64,000 nt of DNA from Algicella marina (GCF_009931615.1 NZ_CP046620.1:1379501-1443500), one strand, 5' to 3'. Shown: positions 36,705 through 46,383, counted from the stretch's first letter. The notes: generated by a model not told the origin, from the letters alone. A program made the numbers and translations.

Positions 36705-37856
36705 ATGTACGATCAGGCACAACTGATACAGGAACTTGCGTCTGTGACGCGCCCGGTCGGCGAGGCCCGTGGCCTTCCAAGTCATTTCTACACCAGCCCG
36801 GCCGCATTTGATTTCGAGCGGGAGCGAATCTTTCGCGACGGTTGGGCCGCAATCGGATTCGGCGCGGATGTTCCCGAACCGGGCGATGCCCGTCCTGTCG
36901 AATTTCTCGGCATGCCCCTTCTGCTTCTGCGCGATCGAACCGGCACCTTGCGGGTGTTTGAGAATGTCTGCCGCCACCGGGGCATGATTCTCGTCCAAGC
37001 GCCGGGAAATTTCGGCGGCGTCATCCGTTGTCCGTACCACAGCTGGTGCTACAGTCAGGATGGCCGCCTGCGCGCCACCCCACATGTCGGCGGCCCAGGT
37101 ATCAACACGCATCCCAGCATCGATCCCGCACAAACCGGTCTCATCCCGGTGCGCATGGGTGTGTTCTTGGATACGATTTTCGTCAACATCTCAGGTGTTG
37201 CGGAACCATTTGAGGAGTTTATCGCCCCGCTGGCCAGCCGCTGGACAGACTTTGCCGATCGCCCACTGTTCGCCGGCCGGGACAGCACCTTCACGCTGGA
37301 TGTCGCCTGCAACTGGAAGCTGGCGGTAGAAAATTATTGCGAAAGCTACCATCTGCCATGGGTCCACCCCGGCCTGAACAGCTATTCGAAGCTGGAGGAC
37401 CACTACAACATCGAGCAGCCCGGCCATTTTTCCGGTCAGGGCACCCGCGTCTACAATCCTCGCCTGTCACCCACGGAAGCGTTCCCCGACTTTGCCGATC
37501 TCCCGGAATACTGGGACAGCGCCGCCGAATATGTCGCCCTTTACCCCAACATCCTGCTCGGCGTTCACCGTGACCATGTGTTCGCCATCCGCCTCGATCC
37601 AAAAGCACCGGGTCATACCCTGGAGAACGTAGCCCTCTACTATACGTCCCGCGCGGCAGCTGAGAGCGATGAGTTCGCCGATCTGCGGGCCAGCAATGCC
37701 CGATTGTGGAAAGACGTGTTTGTCGAAGACATTTTCGTTGTCGAAGGCATGCAAAAGGGTCGCGGCGCCCCGGGTTTCGACGGCGGCCGCTTTTCGGCCG
37801 TGATGGACAGCCCCACCCACATGTTCCACTCATGGGCGGCAAGCCGCCTTGGATAG
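36705..37856 (+). CDS. Rieske non-haem iron oxygenase, alpha subunit
   Basis: 383 residues. The N-terminal Rieske 2Fe-2S domain has CRHRG near residue 87 and CPYHSW near residue 108, the usual C-x-H and C-x2-H pairs. The catalytic domain shows NWKLAVENYCESYHLPWVHP, containing the bridging acid and iron His ligands. AGGAGG lies before ATG 36705; longer upstream frame is not coding. The overall layout fits ring-hydroxylating or quaternary-amine (choline/betaine/carnitine-type) monooxygenases, and which of these is not decidable by eye. No ferredoxin reductase gene is adjacent, so electrons must come from elsewhere. Confidence 0.9.
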   Translation: MYDQAQLIQELASVTRPVGEARGLPSHFYTSPAAFDFERERIFRDGWAAIGFGADVPEPGDARPVEFLGMPLLLLRDRTGTLRVFENVCRHRGMILVQAPGNFGGVIRCPYHSWCYSQDGRLRATPHVGGPGINTHPSIDPAQTGLIPVRMGVFLDTIFVNISGVAEPFEEFIAPLASRWTDFADRPLFAGRDSTFTLDVACNWKLAVENYCESYHLPWVHPGLNSYSKLEDHYNIEQPGHFSGQGTRVYNPRLSPTEAFPDFADLPEYWDSAAEYVALYPNILLGVHRDHVFAIRLDPKAPGHTLENVALYYTSRAAAESDEFADLRASNARLWKDVFVEDIFVVEGMQKGRGAPGFDGGRFSAVMDSPTHMFHSWAASRLG

Positions 37857-38070
37857 GGTCGCCCGCATCGATGCGGCCCTGAAGGCCGATCCACAGGGCA
37901 CCAATCCTGGTGCCTTGTCGCAGCGCCACTGCGAGGCCGCGAGTCTGCAGACCTCGCCAGAGGCCCGTCGGTTCCATCTCACCCATGCCTGGATTTTTGC
38001 ACTCGTCGCGGGCGACGAAGTCGCAACGGCCAGCCTCGAATCCGCCTTGCGCGAGGCCGGCGGCCTCTAA
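37849..38070 (+). CDS. Small helical protein overlapping the Rieske gene, function unknown
   Basis: 73 residues from a TTG that overlaps the last codons of the Rieske gene. The sequence is protein-like: RVARIDAALKADPQG, SPEARRFHLTHAWIFALVAGD, and a C-terminal ESALREAGGL, with good third-position bias. It is probably translationally coupled to the oxygenase. No Cys or His-rich metal site is present, so it is not a ferredoxin; it could be an accessory protein, which is speculative. Start choice is weak. Confidence 0.5.
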   Translation: MDRVARIDAALKADPQGTNPGALSQRHCEAASLQTSPEARRFHLTHAWIFALVAGDEVATASLESALREAGGL

Positions 38071-38204
38071 CTACGGCTTTGGCGTTTCAGCCTTTTTGGG
38101 CACCCAAATGTTGGGGCGGCCATCCCATCGGCCTGTGCGTGGAGGAAGAGAGTGACGCGCGCACCGGGAAAACCGAAAAGTGGGATTGTCATCCGACAAC
38201 CGCT

Positions 38205-39212
38205 TCAGACAGGTGCGATCCGCATTCCCAGCCGTTGAAAATACGGCTTCTCCGGCGTCGCCACGACATCGGGAAACTCCGGCCGGTTGACAGCATCCGG
38301 AAATCCCTGCGGTTCGAGACAGACGCCGCCGAACGCGCCGTAGCTTGCCCCATCGTGGCCCGGCACCGGGATCTCCATCGTCGGTGCGTTGAACAGTTGC
38401 AGACCCGGCTGGTCACTGAACAGTTGCAATTCCAGCCCGGTATCCTCGGACCAGAGTGAGGCAACCGGTTCGTCTAGCTTACGTGCGTCGCCACTGGCCA
38501 ACACCAGATTATGGTCGATCCCCTGCCGCTGAAGGTCGCGCTCTCCGATCAACACCGGTGTCCGGAAATCGAGGTGCGTCCCCCCCACGGGCAACAATTC
38601 TCCTGTCGGAATCAGAGCTTCATCGACGGGCGTATAAAGGTCGGCAGCGATTTCCAGCACATGCCCCAGCACATCGCCTCCGCCATTGAGGTTATAATAA
38701 TTGTGCTGCGCCAGATTAATCGGCGTCGGCCGGTCCGGTACGCCGCGCATTTCGCAGACAAGTTCCAGCCCGAGCAAACGGAACACGACTTCGAATTCTA
38801 CACGGCCAGGGAACCCCATCTCCCCGTCGGGGCTGACATAACGCAGGATGACCGTGTTCGGACCGGACATTTCCATGTCCCACACCACGCTGCCCAACCC
38901 CTTCGGCCCACCGTGCAGGATGTTCGCCCCTTCGTTGGCTTTCAGGTCGTACCTCTGGCCGCCTAACTCGAACGACGCGCCGCCGATCCGGTTGGCAACA
39001 CGCCCGGCGATGATCCCGAAGGACTTCGAATGAACCGGATAGGGGGCAAACTCCGAAAACCCCAAGACGCACGGCACCGCCCTGCCGAAGGCTTCCACCC
39101 GCCAGTCGCGGATGACACAGCCGTAATTGAGGATCGAAACCCGCGCCTCAGCACTCTCCAGCACTGCCTCACGCACATCCTGCCCATCGAATTGTCCGAT
39201 CACCGCTGGCAT
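38205..39212 (-). CDS. galM: Aldose 1-epimerase (galactose mutarotase) family
   Basis: 335 residues. Interconverts alpha and beta anomers of sugars. Family features: NYGCVIRDWRV near residue 30, GRVANRIGGASFEL near 70, catalytic His in NLAQHNYYNL near 170, and the acidic residue near VCLEPQGFPDAVN. The ATG at 39212 overlaps the stop of the upstream Ldh-family gene (TGATG), so translation is coupled. It closes a minus-strand operon with a UxaA/SuyAB-type lyase and an Ldh-family dehydrogenase, which favours a sugar or sugar-acid substrate for the operon. Confidence 0.9.
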   Translation of the reverse strand: MPAVIGQFDGQDVREAVLESAEARVSILNYGCVIRDWRVEAFGRAVPCVLGFSEFAPYPVHSKSFGIIAGRVANRIGGASFELGGQRYDLKANEGANILHGGPKGLGSVVWDMEMSGPNTVILRYVSPDGEMGFPGRVEFEVVFRLLGLELVCEMRGVPDRPTPINLAQHNYYNLNGGGDVLGHVLEIAADLYTPVDEALIPTGELLPVGGTHLDFRTPVLIGERDLQRQGIDHNLVLASGDARKLDEPVASLWSEDTGLELQLFSDQPGLQLFNAPTMEIPVPGHDGASYGAFGGVCLEPQGFPDAVNRPEFPDVVATPEKPYFQRLGMRIAPV

Positions 39213-40225
39213 CACCGCCCTCCCTCCCCGATCTTCCGGATCTGGTCCAGCAATGCGGTTTTCACCTGCAAGCCGTCGGCTGCCGCCCGTTCCCGTGCGG
39301 CGAGGCGGCGGCTTCCGGGCAGCCGTGCCCCGTCGAGATCGTCATATATCGCGGCGAGTTTCGCAATCCTGTCCTCGAACGCGCCGCCGGACAGCGCCTC
39401 GGGGTCAAGGGAAAGGATCACCTGTCCCAGGTTCGGCGGCTCCCCCTCGGTGTCGAACAGGCTGCTTGCTTCCGTCCCAAGCGCCGCTCCGGCGAGGCAG
39501 GCCGACATCACCTCGACCATCAGCGCCAGTGCCGCCCCCTTGGCCCCGCCCATCGGCGCCACAGTGCCCTGCAACGCCAGCGCCGCGTCCGTGGTCGGCG
39601 TTCCGTCGGGGGCGAAGGCCCAACCTTCCGGAATCGGCTCACCGATCTCCCGCGCCGCCAGGATCTTTCCCCGCGCCACCGTTGTTGTCGCCATATCGAT
39701 CACCAACGGCGCCTCATGCATCGGCGCGGCGAAGGCGATCGGATTGGTCCCGAGCACAGGTGTCTTAGCCCCCCAGGGCGCCATCGCCTTCGGCGCGTTG
39801 CCATAGACGAAAGCCACCAGTCCTTCCTCCGCCAACCGCTCACAGTGATGCCCCGCTACCCCGAAATGGTGGGAGCGATGAACGGCCGCGGACGCCACCC
39901 CGAGGATGCGCGTCCGCGCCACCAGTTCCGGCAGCGCCAGATCGAAGGCCGGAAAGGCAAACCCGTGTGCTGCATCCACGCGGAAGGCCCCCGGCCGAAC
40001 CGAAGTGATCTCCGGAACCGCATGGCCCTTTACCTTGCCGGCGCGGCTTTGCGCGGTGTAACTCGGAATGCGCGACAGCCCGTGCCCGCCCTGCCCGTCG
40101 ATCTCGGCGAGGATCAGCGCCCGCGCAGTACTCGCCGCATTGTCAGCGCTCACGTCGGAGGCTTCCAGCGCCGCCCGCGCCAGCCTTCCCGCTTCGGCGA
40201 GGCTCAGCCGTTCGGTTCCGCTCAT
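39212..40225 (-). CDS. Ldh-family (malate/L-lactate/sulfolactate type) NAD(P)-dependent oxidoreductase
   Basis: 337 residues from ATG 40225, with GGAGG five bases upstream; the longer frame is unsupported. Family features: HGLSRIPSYTAQSRAG with the conserved His near residue 44, HRSHHFGVAGHHCE containing the catalytic His near residue 115, TNPIAFAAP and the GGAKGAALALMVEV segment. The family includes ureidoglycolate, 2,3-diketo-gulonate, malate and (R)-sulfolactate dehydrogenases, so substrate is open. Gene order (lyase, dehydrogenase, epimerase) suggests oxidation of a 2-hydroxy acid in the same pathway. Confidence 0.88.
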   Translation of the reverse strand: MSGTERLSLAEAGRLARAALEASDVSADNAASTARALILAEIDGQGGHGLSRIPSYTAQSRAGKVKGHAVPEITSVRPGAFRVDAAHGFAFPAFDLALPELVARTRILGVASAAVHRSHHFGVAGHHCERLAEEGLVAFVYGNAPKAMAPWGAKTPVLGTNPIAFAAPMHEAPLVIDMATTTVARGKILAAREIGEPIPEGWAFAPDGTPTTDAALALQGTVAPMGGAKGAALALMVEVMSACLAGAALGTEASSLFDTEGEPPNLGQVILSLDPEALSGGAFEDRIAKLAAIYDDLDGARLPGSRRLAARERAAADGLQVKTALLDQIRKIGEGGR

Positions 40226-40384
40226 CGATCCTCCAATACGGCCCCCCGACCCTTGCCATAAGGCTAGGAACAGATAGTTCTGCAAAACAGCAGCGGCCGG
40301 ACGTTTCCTCCGCTCAGCCGGAAACATCCGGCCGCACGCCAGTCTAAAGCGAAATCATTGAAAACTTAACCAAAAATTCGACCG

Positions 40385-41563
40385 TCAGGCGGATCGGTAC
40401 AGCTTCGTCATCACGAACTCCCGGTGTCCGAGAGCTTCCGCCGCCGTGACGCGCCCGTTGGCCGTGCGCCGGATCATCTCGATCAGCGCATCGCCCGCCT
40501 GGTCGATCGTCATCTCGCGCGTCAGCACGCCGGTCACGTCCACGTCAATGTGCTCGGCCATCGTGCGCAGCGTGCGCGGGTTGCCGGAAATCTTGATCAC
40601 CGGCACGATCGGGTTGCCCACCACGTTGCCCTGCCCAGTGGGGAACGTGTGCACCACGTAGCCCGCCGCGGCCATCAGCGTCACGCATTCCGCCGCCGCG
40701 GAACTGGTGTCCATGAAATAGAGCCCCGCGCCCTTCGCCGGAGCCTCTGCCGGCTCCAACGCATCGATATAGGTCGAGGTCCGCCCGATCTTCTCGAGGT
40801 TGCCTAAAGCTTTCTCCTCGATGGTCGTCAGCCCGCCGAGGATGTTGCCCTTGGTCGGCTGGCTGTCGGAAAGGTCCGAGGTCTTGAACGGCTCGATCAC
40901 CTCGTCCTGATAAGCCTGAAATATCTTCATGAACTTTTCCGCCGCCTCGGGCGTTGCGGCGCGCTTGGCGCAGATATGCTCCGCCCCGGTGATTTCGGAC
41001 GTCTCGCCGAAACAGCCGTACAGCCCGTGCGGCAGCAGCTTGTCGTACATGTTGCCCACCGTCGGGCAGCTTGAAAGCCCCGTCGTCGTGTCGCTCTCGC
41101 CGCACTTGGTGGAAACCCACAGCTCGGTCAGCCCGCAATCCTCCTTGGGCAGCTCCGTCGCCCAGTGCACGAACTCCTTGGCCTTCCAGCTCGCCTGCCG
41201 GATCGTCTCGAAATCGCCCTTCTGCTCGATCGAGAACCCTTCCACCGGCTTGCCCGTCTTGGCGATGCCGTCCACGATCACCTGCGTCCATTCCGGCTCG
41301 ATCCCGATCACGATCACCGCGGCCACGTTGGGGTTCGCGCCCGTGCCGATCATCGTGCGGAAATGCAGGTCCAGATCCTCGCCGAACTGCAAGCGCCCGT
41401 AGGCATGCGGCAGCGCCATCGTGCCCTTCACGTTGTTGGCCACCGCCTCGCAGGCGGCGTTCGAGATATCGTCCACCGGCAGGATGATCACGTGGTTGCG
41501 CACGCCCACCCGGCCGTTTTCGCGCCGCCAGGCCTGCACCGTCGTCTCCGTCGCATCGAACAT
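40385..41563 (-). CDS. UxaA-family lyase, large subunit (altronate dehydratase / SuyB type)
   Basis: 392 residues, corresponding to the C-terminal catalytic part of altronate or galactarate dehydratase when the enzyme is split in two. It starts with [21 protein letters not shown]; other family marks are [38 protein letters not shown] and [19 protein letters not shown]. Conserved Cys residues may hold iron. The closest remembered layout is SuyB, large subunit of sulfolactate sulfo-lyase, but altronate-type substrates are also possible. GGGGAG lies six bases before ATG; the gap to the small-subunit gene is 12 bp. Confidence 0.87.
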   Translation of the reverse strand: MFDATETTVQAWRRENGRVGVRNHVIILPVDDISNAACEAVANNVKGTMALPHAYGRLQFGEDLDLHFRTMIGTGANPNVAAVIVIGIEPEWTQVIVDGIAKTGKPVEGFSIEQKGDFETIRQASWKAKEFVHWATELPKEDCGLTELWVSTKCGESDTTTGLSSCPTVGNMYDKLLPHGLYGCFGETSEITGAEHICAKRAATPEAAEKFMKIFQAYQDEVIEPFKTSDLSDSQPTKGNILGGLTTIEEKALGNLEKIGRTSTYIDALEPAEAPAKGAGLYFMDTSSAAAECVTLMAAAGYVVHTFPTGQGNVVGNPIVPVIKISGNPRTLRTMAEHIDVDVTGVLTREMTIDQAGDALIEMIRRTANGRVTAAEALGHREFVMTKLYRSA

Positions 41564-41575
41564 CGCGTCTCTCCC

Positions 41576-41863
41576 CTACCAGCGCTTGGTTTTCATGTTG
41601 TGCACGTGCACGTGCCCGCCCTTGGCGGCATCGCCCACCATCCTGCCGATATCCTCGCCGTACTTGATCACCGTGTCCCCGGCCTTCAGGTCGGTCAGCG
41701 CGACCTTGTGGCCGATGGGAATGTCGGCCCCCGCCGTCAGCCGGAAATCGCTGTTGTCGTGGGTGATCACGCCCAGCATTTCCGTGCCTGCGGTCAGGCC
41801 CTCCACGACCACGACACCCACGTTGTCTCGTGCATCATGCACAAGCAGTTGCGGCACACCCAT
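41576..41863 (-). CDS. UxaA-family lyase, small subunit (SAF domain, SuyA type)
   Basis: 95 residues from ATG 41863, preceded by GGGAGG; the longer frame to 41914 would run into the operator palindrome. The whole protein is one SAF domain (VHDARDNVGVVVVEGLTAG; VALTDLKAGDTVIKYGEDIG; HVHVHNMKT). This is the N-terminal domain of altronate dehydratase as a separate chain. First gene of the operon that continues through the large subunit, dehydrogenase and epimerase genes. It diverges from a GntR gene. Confidence 0.87.
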   Translation of the reverse strand: MGVPQLLVHDARDNVGVVVVEGLTAGTEMLGVITHDNSDFRLTAGADIPIGHKVALTDLKAGDTVIKYGEDIGRMVGDAAKGGHVHVHNMKTKRW

Positions 41864-41895
41864 ATCTTCCTCCCTTGCAAACCGACTCGCGTCCA

Positions 41896-41922
41896 GTCTT
41901 ATATAAGACATCATAGTCTAAT
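41896..41922. promoter_or_regulatory. Palindromic operator candidate for the GntR regulator
   Basis: GTCTTATATAAGAC (41896-41909) is a perfect 14-bp palindrome. It overlaps a second inverted repeat, ATAAGAC-N6-GTCTAAT (41903-41922), so three GTCT/AGAC half-sites occur at even spacing. It lies between the lyase small-subunit start and the GntR start. GTCT-N6-AGAC symmetry is like known GntR/HutC operators. Confidence 0.65.
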
Positions 41923-41944
41923 TTGGCGGAGCAGTCAGTCAGGA

Positions 41945-42652
41945 ATGAAAGCCGAAGCCCGCCCGCTCTACGCGCAAGTTCGCGCAACCCTTACCCATCG
42001 CATCGCGGAAGGCGCCTGGACTGCAGGGGAAGCGCTGCCATCGGAATTCGCACTGGCCGCCGAACTCGGTGTCAGTCAGGGAACTGTGCGCAAGGCCCTG
42101 AATGAAATGGCCGCTGATCACGAAGTGGAGCGTCGGCAGGGTCTTGGCACCTTTGTCCCCGTGCACACTCCGGAAAGAGCCCTGTTTCACTTTTTCCGCA
42201 TCACCGATCCGACCGGTGCACCTCTGATGCCGGGGCCAATTTCCACGCAGGTACGAAAGGTTCCATGCCCCGAAGAGCTTTCCGCTGAGTTTCCGAAATC
42301 CCGCACTGTCTGGCAGATCCGACGGCTGCGTGCCTTCTCCGGCGCACCTGCGCTGGTGGAGGATATTCATCTAGATCCCGCGGTCATCAACGATCCCGGT
42401 CCAGCCGCCAACCTGCCCAATGCCCTTTATCCTCATTATCAGGCGACTGCGGGCGTGTCGGTCGCGCGGGCGGAAGACTTCATTCAGGCCACGTCAGCAT
42501 CGCAAGAGATCGCAAGTGAATTGGCTGTTAGTCCCGGCACACCATTGTTAACGATCGAGCGTCGGGCCTTTGATCTCAAGAACCGACTAATTGAACACCG
42601 GCGCACTTCGCTGCTGCCGACCAATGCGGGCTATCGCGTCCATCTTCGTTAG
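41945..42652 (+). CDS. GntR-family (HutC subfamily) transcriptional regulator
   Basis: 235 residues. An N-terminal winged HTH (about residues 5-70: RPLYAQVRATLTHRIAEG, then GVSQGTVRKALNEMAAD) precedes a UTRA ligand-binding domain (about 90-230; ERRAFDLKNRLIEHRRTS at its end), marking the HutC subfamily. The frame is open far upstream, but only as an antisense shadow of the lyase genes. It diverges from the lyase operon across about 80 bp that hold a palindromic operator and probably represses that operon until its intermediate binds the UTRA domain. Confidence 0.92.
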   Translation: MKAEARPLYAQVRATLTHRIAEGAWTAGEALPSEFALAAELGVSQGTVRKALNEMAADHEVERRQGLGTFVPVHTPERALFHFFRITDPTGAPLMPGPISTQVRKVPCPEELSAEFPKSRTVWQIRRLRAFSGAPALVEDIHLDPAVINDPGPAANLPNALYPHYQATAGVSVARAEDFIQATSASQEIASELAVSPGTPLLTIERRAFDLKNRLIEHRRTSLLPTNAGYRVHLR

Positions 42653-42693
42653 GCTTTCCGAAGGATCTAGCGTGGACCGCGCAACTTGTCGAG

Positions 42694-43164
42694 TCAGTCG
42701 CAACCCCATGCCGCCGCAGTGCCGATAGCCGGATGGCGCATCTCGGCGCCGGGGCGGATGCCAAGTTCCTCCGCCACGCCGCCATTGATCTCCAGCACAT
42801 ACTGAATGGCATCGCCGCCCGGAATTCCGGTAAGATCCCCCGGCACGGCGTTGGCATGGACCTTCTGAACGACACCCGCCGCATCCATGAATATCATATC
42901 CAGCGGGATAAGGGTGTTCTTCATCCAGAAACTGACCTGTTGCGGTCGGTCGTAGACGAACAGCATTCCTTCAAACATACCCATTTGTTCGACGAACATC
43001 AGTCCGCGGGCACGGCTTTCAACCGTGTCGACGACATCCACGCGGAACTGTGCCTGTAGAGCGTCATCGCGAAATTCAGCGACGCCGGGCGCACAGTCCG
43101 CAACGGCTGTCCCGCCAACGAACAAAAGGAACAGAAAAGACAAGACAAGCCGCAAAGGCTTCAC
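42694..43164 (-). CDS. DUF192 domain-containing secreted protein
   Basis: 156 residues. Signal peptide MKPLRLVLSFLFLLFVGGTAVA, then the DUF192 core: VDVVDTVESRARGLMFVEQM near residue 45 and MLFVYDRPQQVSFWMKNTLIPLDMIF near 70 (shown in part), ending in GGVAEELGIRPG. Function of the family is unknown; periplasmic location is inferred. The GTG start overlaps the stop of the cold-shock gene upstream, so the two are translationally coupled, an arrangement I recall in related genomes. Confidence 0.88.
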   Translation of the reverse strand: MKPLRLVLSFLFLLFVGGTAVADCAPGVAEFRDDALQAQFRVDVVDTVESRARGLMFVEQMGMFEGMLFVYDRPQQVSFWMKNTLIPLDMIFMDAAGVVQKVHANAVPGDLTGIPGGDAIQYVLEINGGVAEELGIRPGAEMRHPAIGTAAAWGCD

Positions 43165-43709
43165 CCTTCGCGCACGCCCGCTGCCTTGGCGGCCGGCTTG
43201 GCCTCATCCTTCAAGGCCGTGTTGGCGAAATCCCAGGAACGGATCTCGGCGGCGGTTTTGCCGCGCGGGCCGCGCTTGCAGCGCACACAAACCGCCTCAC
43301 CCGGCAAGAGATCGGACAATCCGAAATGTCGCAGCACCTCCATGTGCACGAAAACATCTTCGGGATCACCGAAAGCATTGACGAACCCGAAGCCCTTGAC
43401 CTTGTCGAACCACTTCACCCGTGCGGGCTGCAGCGGAGCATCAACCTTTTCAATGACAAATGCGGATTCTTCCTTCGCGCCTTCGTTTTCTTCACCGGCA
43501 ACGACTTCGATCTCGAGGATCTCCACCGCCTGCCGGCCGCGCTCGGTGCCCTGCACCTCCATCGTGATCCGGGCACCTTCTGCCACAGAACTCCGCCCGA
43601 AATTTCGGAGCACGTTTGCATGGAGCAAAACGTCGCCATCGTCGTCATCGACGATTACGAATCCGTAACCCTTGGTTGAGTCGAACCACTTAACGTGACC
43701 TTTCATCAT
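43161..43709 (-). CDS. Cold-shock protein with two CSD domains
   Basis: 182 residues. Two cold-shock domains in tandem: the first at about residues 2-68 (HVKWFDSTKGYGFVIVDDD, RNP1-type KGYGFV) and the second at about 94-162 (RVKWFDKVKGFGFVNAFG, DVFVHMEVL). A short acidic linker separates them. It binds single-stranded nucleic acid and likely acts as an RNA chaperone. The double form is common in alphaproteobacteria. Start may be 43709 or 43706. About 280 bp upstream has no gene and probably carries a long 5' leader. Confidence 0.9.
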   Translation of the reverse strand: MMKGHVKWFDSTKGYGFVIVDDDDGDVLLHANVLRNFGRSSVAEGARITMEVQGTERGRQAVEILEIEVVAGEENEGAKEESAFVIEKVDAPLQPARVKWFDKVKGFGFVNAFGDPEDVFVHMEVLRHFGLSDLLPGEAVCVRCKRGPRGKTAAEIRSWDFANTALKDEAKPAAKAAGVREG

Positions 43710-43991
43710 CTACGATCTCGTCCTGCACAATTCCAAATCGGCATCTGCAAAATATGCCACAACGTTTTTACGGATTGAGTACTCAAAGCCCGTAAAACCC
43801 CATACGCGCCGTGCCATACCCGAAGCACGCACCCCCCCAATGGTGTTGTCTAACCTTCTACGAAAAGCGTTATCCTTACAACACGTATTCGACCAAACAG
43901 AATGCACCAGCGGCAGTTTTTCCAAAGAAATCCCGCTATCTACCTGCAAACATGGCAAAAACGCCATCTTTGCAACCGCTTTGGCTGCCGC

Positions 43992-44600
43992 CTAGGGGTT
44001 GAGGCGCTGAACCTTCCACGCTTGGCCCGGTGCCGTCCGAGACCAACGAAATCTATCATGCAGCCGGAATGCGCCATCGGCCCAGAACTCGATCTCCACG
44101 GGCCGCAGCCGAAACCCGCCCCAATGCGGCGGACGTGGCGGATTTTCGCCGAACCGTTCCCGCATGGCCTCCGCCCGTGCTTCGAGCTCCGCCCGGCTGC
44201 CCAACGGCCGCGACTGTTCGCTGGCCCACGCACCCAAGCGGCTGCCCAGCGAGCGCGAGGCGTAATAAGCGTCAGCCTGCGCCCCGTCTTCCCGCTCCAC
44301 CGCCCCGCGGACCCTCACCTGACGCCGCAACGTTTTCCAGTGCAAAACAAAAGCAGCCTTGCCCGCGCCGAACAGTTCTTCTGCCTTCACGCTTTCATAA
44401 TTGGTGTAGAAAACGAACGCGTCTGCCTCGATGTCTTTCAGCAACAGCATTCGCACGTTGGGCAGGCCGTCAGCGTCAACACTCGCCAGGGCCATGGCGT
44501 TGGCATCGTTGGGCTCAGTCTCCATGGCCGCATCCAGCCATTCTCCGACCAGTGCCACCGGATCGTTTCCGGCAAACGGCGGCTCGCGCAGTTCACTCAT
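43992..44600 (-). CDS. pdxH: Pyridoxamine 5'-phosphate oxidase
   Basis: FMN-dependent last step of pyridoxal 5'-phosphate synthesis and salvage. 202 residues from ATG 44600 (MSELREPPF); the longer frame overlaps the fabI promoter region. Family features: [19 protein letters not shown] near residue 40, [13 protein letters not shown], and the C-terminal signature [17 protein letters not shown]. It diverges from fabI across about 120 bp. PLP made here would serve enzymes such as the transsulfuration-type enzyme at 54 kb. Confidence 0.93.
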   Translation of the reverse strand: MSELREPPFAGNDPVALVGEWLDAAMETEPNDANAMALASVDADGLPNVRMLLLKDIEADAFVFYTNYESVKAEELFGAGKAAFVLHWKTLRRQVRVRGAVEREDGAQADAYYASRSLGSRLGAWASEQSRPLGSRAELEARAEAMRERFGENPPRPPHWGGFRLRPVEIEFWADGAFRLHDRFRWSRTAPGQAWKVQRLNP

Positions 44601-44722
44601 TGTTTCACCCTGTTTCGAAATCGGAGCCGACGCTCCCTTCGTCTTGATGCCTGCCCTGCTTTGGCATAGACCCACGTGACCACACAAGACGCCATGGCCG
44701 ATCGGCCGAGCAAGAGGGCAGC

Positions 44723-45547
44723 ATGTCACAGGGACTGATGAGCGGAAAGAAGGGCCTTATCATGGGGCTCGCAAACGATAAATCCATCGCCTGGGGCATT
44801 GCGCAGGCCTGCCACGCGCAGGGCGCGGAACTGGCCTTTACCTATCAGGGCGACGCACTGGGCAAACGCGTCTTCCCTCTGGCCGAACAACTTGGCTCGA
44901 AAATCGTGCTGCCTTGCGACGTGCAGGATGCCGGCTCCATGGATGCAGTGTTCGAAAATCTGAAAGAGCAGTGGGGCAAGCTCGATTTCCTCGTCCACGC
45001 CATCGGCTTTTCCGACAAGAATGAACTCCGCGGCCGCTACGTCGACACATCGCCCGCCAATTTCCAGCTGACGATGAACGTCTCCGTCTACTCATTCACC
45101 GCCGTCGCCCAGCGGGCGGAGAAGATGATGCCCGACGGGGGCGCCATGCTCACGCTCACCTACTTCGGCGCCGAGCGCGTGATGCCACACTACAACGTCA
45201 TGGGTGTTGCCAAGGCGGGTCTGGAGGCCTCCGTGCGCTACATGGCGATGGATCTCGGCCCCAAGAACATCCGCGTCAACGCGCTGTCGGCCGGCCCGAT
45301 CAAGACGCTTGCGGCTTCGGGCATTGGCGATTTCCGCTACATCATGAAGTGGAACGAACTGAACGCGCCCCTGCGCCGCAATGTTGATCAGGCAGAAGTC
45401 GGCAAATCTGCGATGTACCTTCTCTCCGATCTCTCCTCTGGCGTCACCGGTGAAGTGCACCACGTCGACAGTGGCTATCATGTCGTGGGCATGAAGGCCG
45501 AGGACGCGCCAGATATCGACGTGGCCACCGGCCGCAAACCCGTCTGA
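44723..45547 (+). CDS. fabI: Enoyl-[acyl-carrier-protein] reductase (NADH)
   Basis: Last reduction in each cycle of fatty-acid elongation. The 274-residue SDR protein has the FabI cofactor loop [14 protein letters not shown] and catalytic pair Tyr-x6-Lys in HYNVMGVAK near residue 158, plus [14 protein letters not shown], the substrate-loop region where FabI inhibitors bind. Full length. Its stop lies 26 bp before gpt on the same strand, suggesting an operon. Confidence 0.95.
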   Translation: MSQGLMSGKKGLIMGLANDKSIAWGIAQACHAQGAELAFTYQGDALGKRVFPLAEQLGSKIVLPCDVQDAGSMDAVFENLKEQWGKLDFLVHAIGFSDKNELRGRYVDTSPANFQLTMNVSVYSFTAVAQRAEKMMPDGGAMLTLTYFGAERVMPHYNVMGVAKAGLEASVRYMAMDLGPKNIRVNALSAGPIKTLAASGIGDFRYIMKWNELNAPLRRNVDQAEVGKSAMYLLSDLSSGVTGEVHHVDSGYHVVGMKAEDAPDIDVATGRKPV

Positions 45548-45573
45548 CACCAACCGACATACCCGAGGCCCCC

Positions 45574-46083
45574 ATGTCCGATCGTCTCCCCCACGAAAAA
45601 GGTTTCCATATTTCCTGGGACCAGATTCACCGCGACAGCAGGGCGCTGGCATGGCGTTTGGAAAACGAGGGCAAGGGCAGCGAGGCCGGCGAAGGCTGGC
45701 GCGCCGTGGTCGCCATCACCCGCGGCGGCATGGCGCCGGCGATGATCGTGGCGCGCGAGCTTGATATCCGTACGGTGGATACGATCAGTGTCAAATCTTA
45801 CGACCACCAGAGCCAGTCCGAAGCGGTGGTACTCAAGGCCCCGGACGCAGAGATCATGGGTGATGGCACCGGCATCCTGATTATCGACGATCTGGTGGAC
45901 AGCGGACGAACTCTCGAACTGGTACGCGCCCGCTACCCCAAGGCTCATTTCGCCACGGTTTATGCCAAGCCCAAGGGTCGCCCGATGGTCGATACCTTCA
46001 TCACCGAAGTCAGCCAGGACACCTGGATATTCTTCCCGTGGGACATGGCGCTGCAATACGTCGAACCCTACCGCGGCACCTGA
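45574..46083 (+). CDS. gpt: Xanthine (guanine) phosphoribosyltransferase
   Basis: Purine salvage: makes XMP or GMP from xanthine or guanine and PRPP. 169 residues, the size of bacterial Gpt. The PRPP-binding motif is [15 protein letters not shown] near residue 105; [20 protein letters not shown] and [12 protein letters not shown] are family segments. Start ATG gives [15 protein letters not shown]. It follows fabI closely. Product XMP is the substrate of GMP synthase, encoded at 5.6 kb. Confidence 0.93.
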   Translation: MSDRLPHEKGFHISWDQIHRDSRALAWRLENEGKGSEAGEGWRAVVAITRGGMAPAMIVARELDIRTVDTISVKSYDHQSQSEAVVLKAPDAEIMGDGTGILIIDDLVDSGRTLELVRARYPKAHFATVYAKPKGRPMVDTFITEVSQDTWIFFPWDMALQYVEPYRGT

Positions 46084-46383
46084 ACCGAACGGCTTGCATC
46101 TGCCGTACCGACTCCGAGGGAATGGGTCCGGCGCCCCGCATTCGGCGTTGAAGCACGGACATCTAACCGGAAATCCGCAAATGCGAGAGCCACTCGGGAT
46201 GTTCGCTCAACGCAAGAAGCATCATATCGCTTCGCCAAGCTCAAAGCTCCGTCACAGGCCCTTGGCGCAGTTGGCAAATTTCTGAGATTAGTGGATTCTT
46301 CCGATCAGGCAGAAACGGATTTGAACTCGGCACCTGGATGATACAACTCTCTGGGACTTGAACATTTCCAGGAGAAATTCGCT
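46084..46383. other. 300-bp gap without a gene
   Basis: No supported ORF, RNA gene or clear terminator. Base composition falls from the high G+C of gpt toward the lower G+C of the cupin gene. Confidence 0.5.

Noticed and set aside
46290-46345. tRNA-like 3' end on the minus strand (GAGTTCAAATCC)
   Set aside because: The T-stem bases do not pair and no acceptor or anticodon stem can be built.
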